Under the pieces are notes generated by a model. The model had not been told where the DNA came from, searched no databases, and saw only the letters and a list, made by a program, of their open reading frames with translations. Positions 22,836 to 23,004 of a stretch of 23,004 bases of DNA are shown piece by piece. The stretch lies in the IMG/VR virus record IMGVR_UViG_3300028920_000646, positions 1 through 23,004 of that record; one strand, 5' to 3'. Position 1 is the first letter of the stretch; each line of letters begins with the position of its first letter. This DNA is from a virus. Made by a program: the position numbers and the translations under genes.

Positions 22836-22850
22836 TTTATAGCCTATAAA
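22836..22850. repeat. Near-palindrome TTTATAGCCTATAAA, copy 2 (inverted)
   Basis: The exact reverse complement of this 15-mer is TTTATAGGCTATAAA, so it matches copy 1 over 14 bases in the opposite orientation, 92 bases away. It is followed by a partly complementary AGGCT (22854-22858) that could form a competing hairpin. Confidence 0.5.
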
Positions 22851-23004
22851 TAAAGGCTTTTCTTCAATAATTGGGGCGTTCTTTTTTGTAAAAAAGGGAA
22901 AGGTAAATAAATAATCTAACAAACAAACTATGTATCAATATATATCAATAACTATTTACACTTATATCTATTGACTTATATGTATCTATTAATAACTAGG
23001 GACT

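Larger units (their letters stand above)
22621..23004. promoter_or_regulatory. Gene-free A/T-rich control region
   Basis: No credible gene in 384 bases. Contents: three related palindrome-like sites (see separate entries); a C-rich tract on the plus strand (22771-22785), followed by a hairpin that reads CCCCATA-CCA-TATAGGGG on the minus strand (22782-22799); AGCCT/AGGCT hairpin arms (22841-22845 and 22854-22858); a CTTTTTT/AAAAAAG inverted repeat (22881-22896); and direct repeats TATCAATA (22933-22940 and 22943-22950) and TATCTATT (22965-22972 and 22983-22990). On the plus strand TGTTATAAT (22698-22706) is a perfect extended -10, and TTGGTA-18-TATAAT (22729-22758) is promoter-like. No strong minus-strand promoter stands out, although all genes here need one. 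This may be a divergent promoter region or an origin. Confidence 0.5.

Overview
The window is part of a tailed double-stranded DNA bacteriophage (Caudoviricetes-like) genome, probably assembled from an environmental sample. Every gene I can support lies on the minus strand, so the transcription order runs from high to low coordinates. The block of large terminase, portal, scaffold and N4-gp56-type major capsid protein identifies a virus. There is no integrase, transposase, rRNA or tRNA. Start sites often carry an AGGAGG-like ribosome-binding site, and TGA serves as an ordinary stop. I cannot name the host.

Layout, read right to left. 22621-23004 is a gene-free A/T-rich control region with TTTATAGGCTATAAA-type palindromes, a G-rich tract and direct repeats. 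21955-22620 encodes a short nucleotide-sugar-dehydrogenase-like protein. 21834-21961 can fold, on the minus strand only, into an elaborate RNA. 20963-21809 holds the small terminase (apparently starting at AUU), a 23-residue micropeptide, a conserved-looking small protein and a 49-residue protein. 15015-20966 is the packaging and head module: large terminase, HNH endonuclease, portal, two small proteins, scaffold and major capsid protein.

6004-14948 is an accessory sugar island. It encodes an extended SDR epimerase/dehydratase, a WlbA-like oxidoreductase, a hexapeptide acetyltransferase, a ferredoxin-like mini-protein, a DegT/DnrJ-type aminotransferase, an HNH endonuclease, a 744-residue two-glycosyltransferase plus methyltransferase fusion, a GT2 enzyme, a WecB-type 2-epimerase and a GT-B glycosyltransferase. 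Genes here overlap by 4 to about 60 bases, which suggests translational coupling. 1-6098 holds structural and fibre genes: an unknown protein, a small virion-like protein, a GPT/GTT-rich collagen-like fibre with a C1q-like head, a GT2-TPR glycosyltransferase, a 51-residue helical protein and the start of a very long tail protein that leaves the window.

How it may work together (inference): the oxidoreductase, aminotransferase, acetyltransferase and 2-epimerase match the steps of the Wbp/Wlb route from UDP-GlcNAc to a 2,3-diacetamido-uronic acid sugar. A short UDP-sugar-dehydrogenase relative lies upstream. Several glycosyltransferases flank a threonine-rich collagen-like fibre. The virus may therefore make an unusual sugar and attach it to its own fibre or capsid, or remodel the host surface with it.
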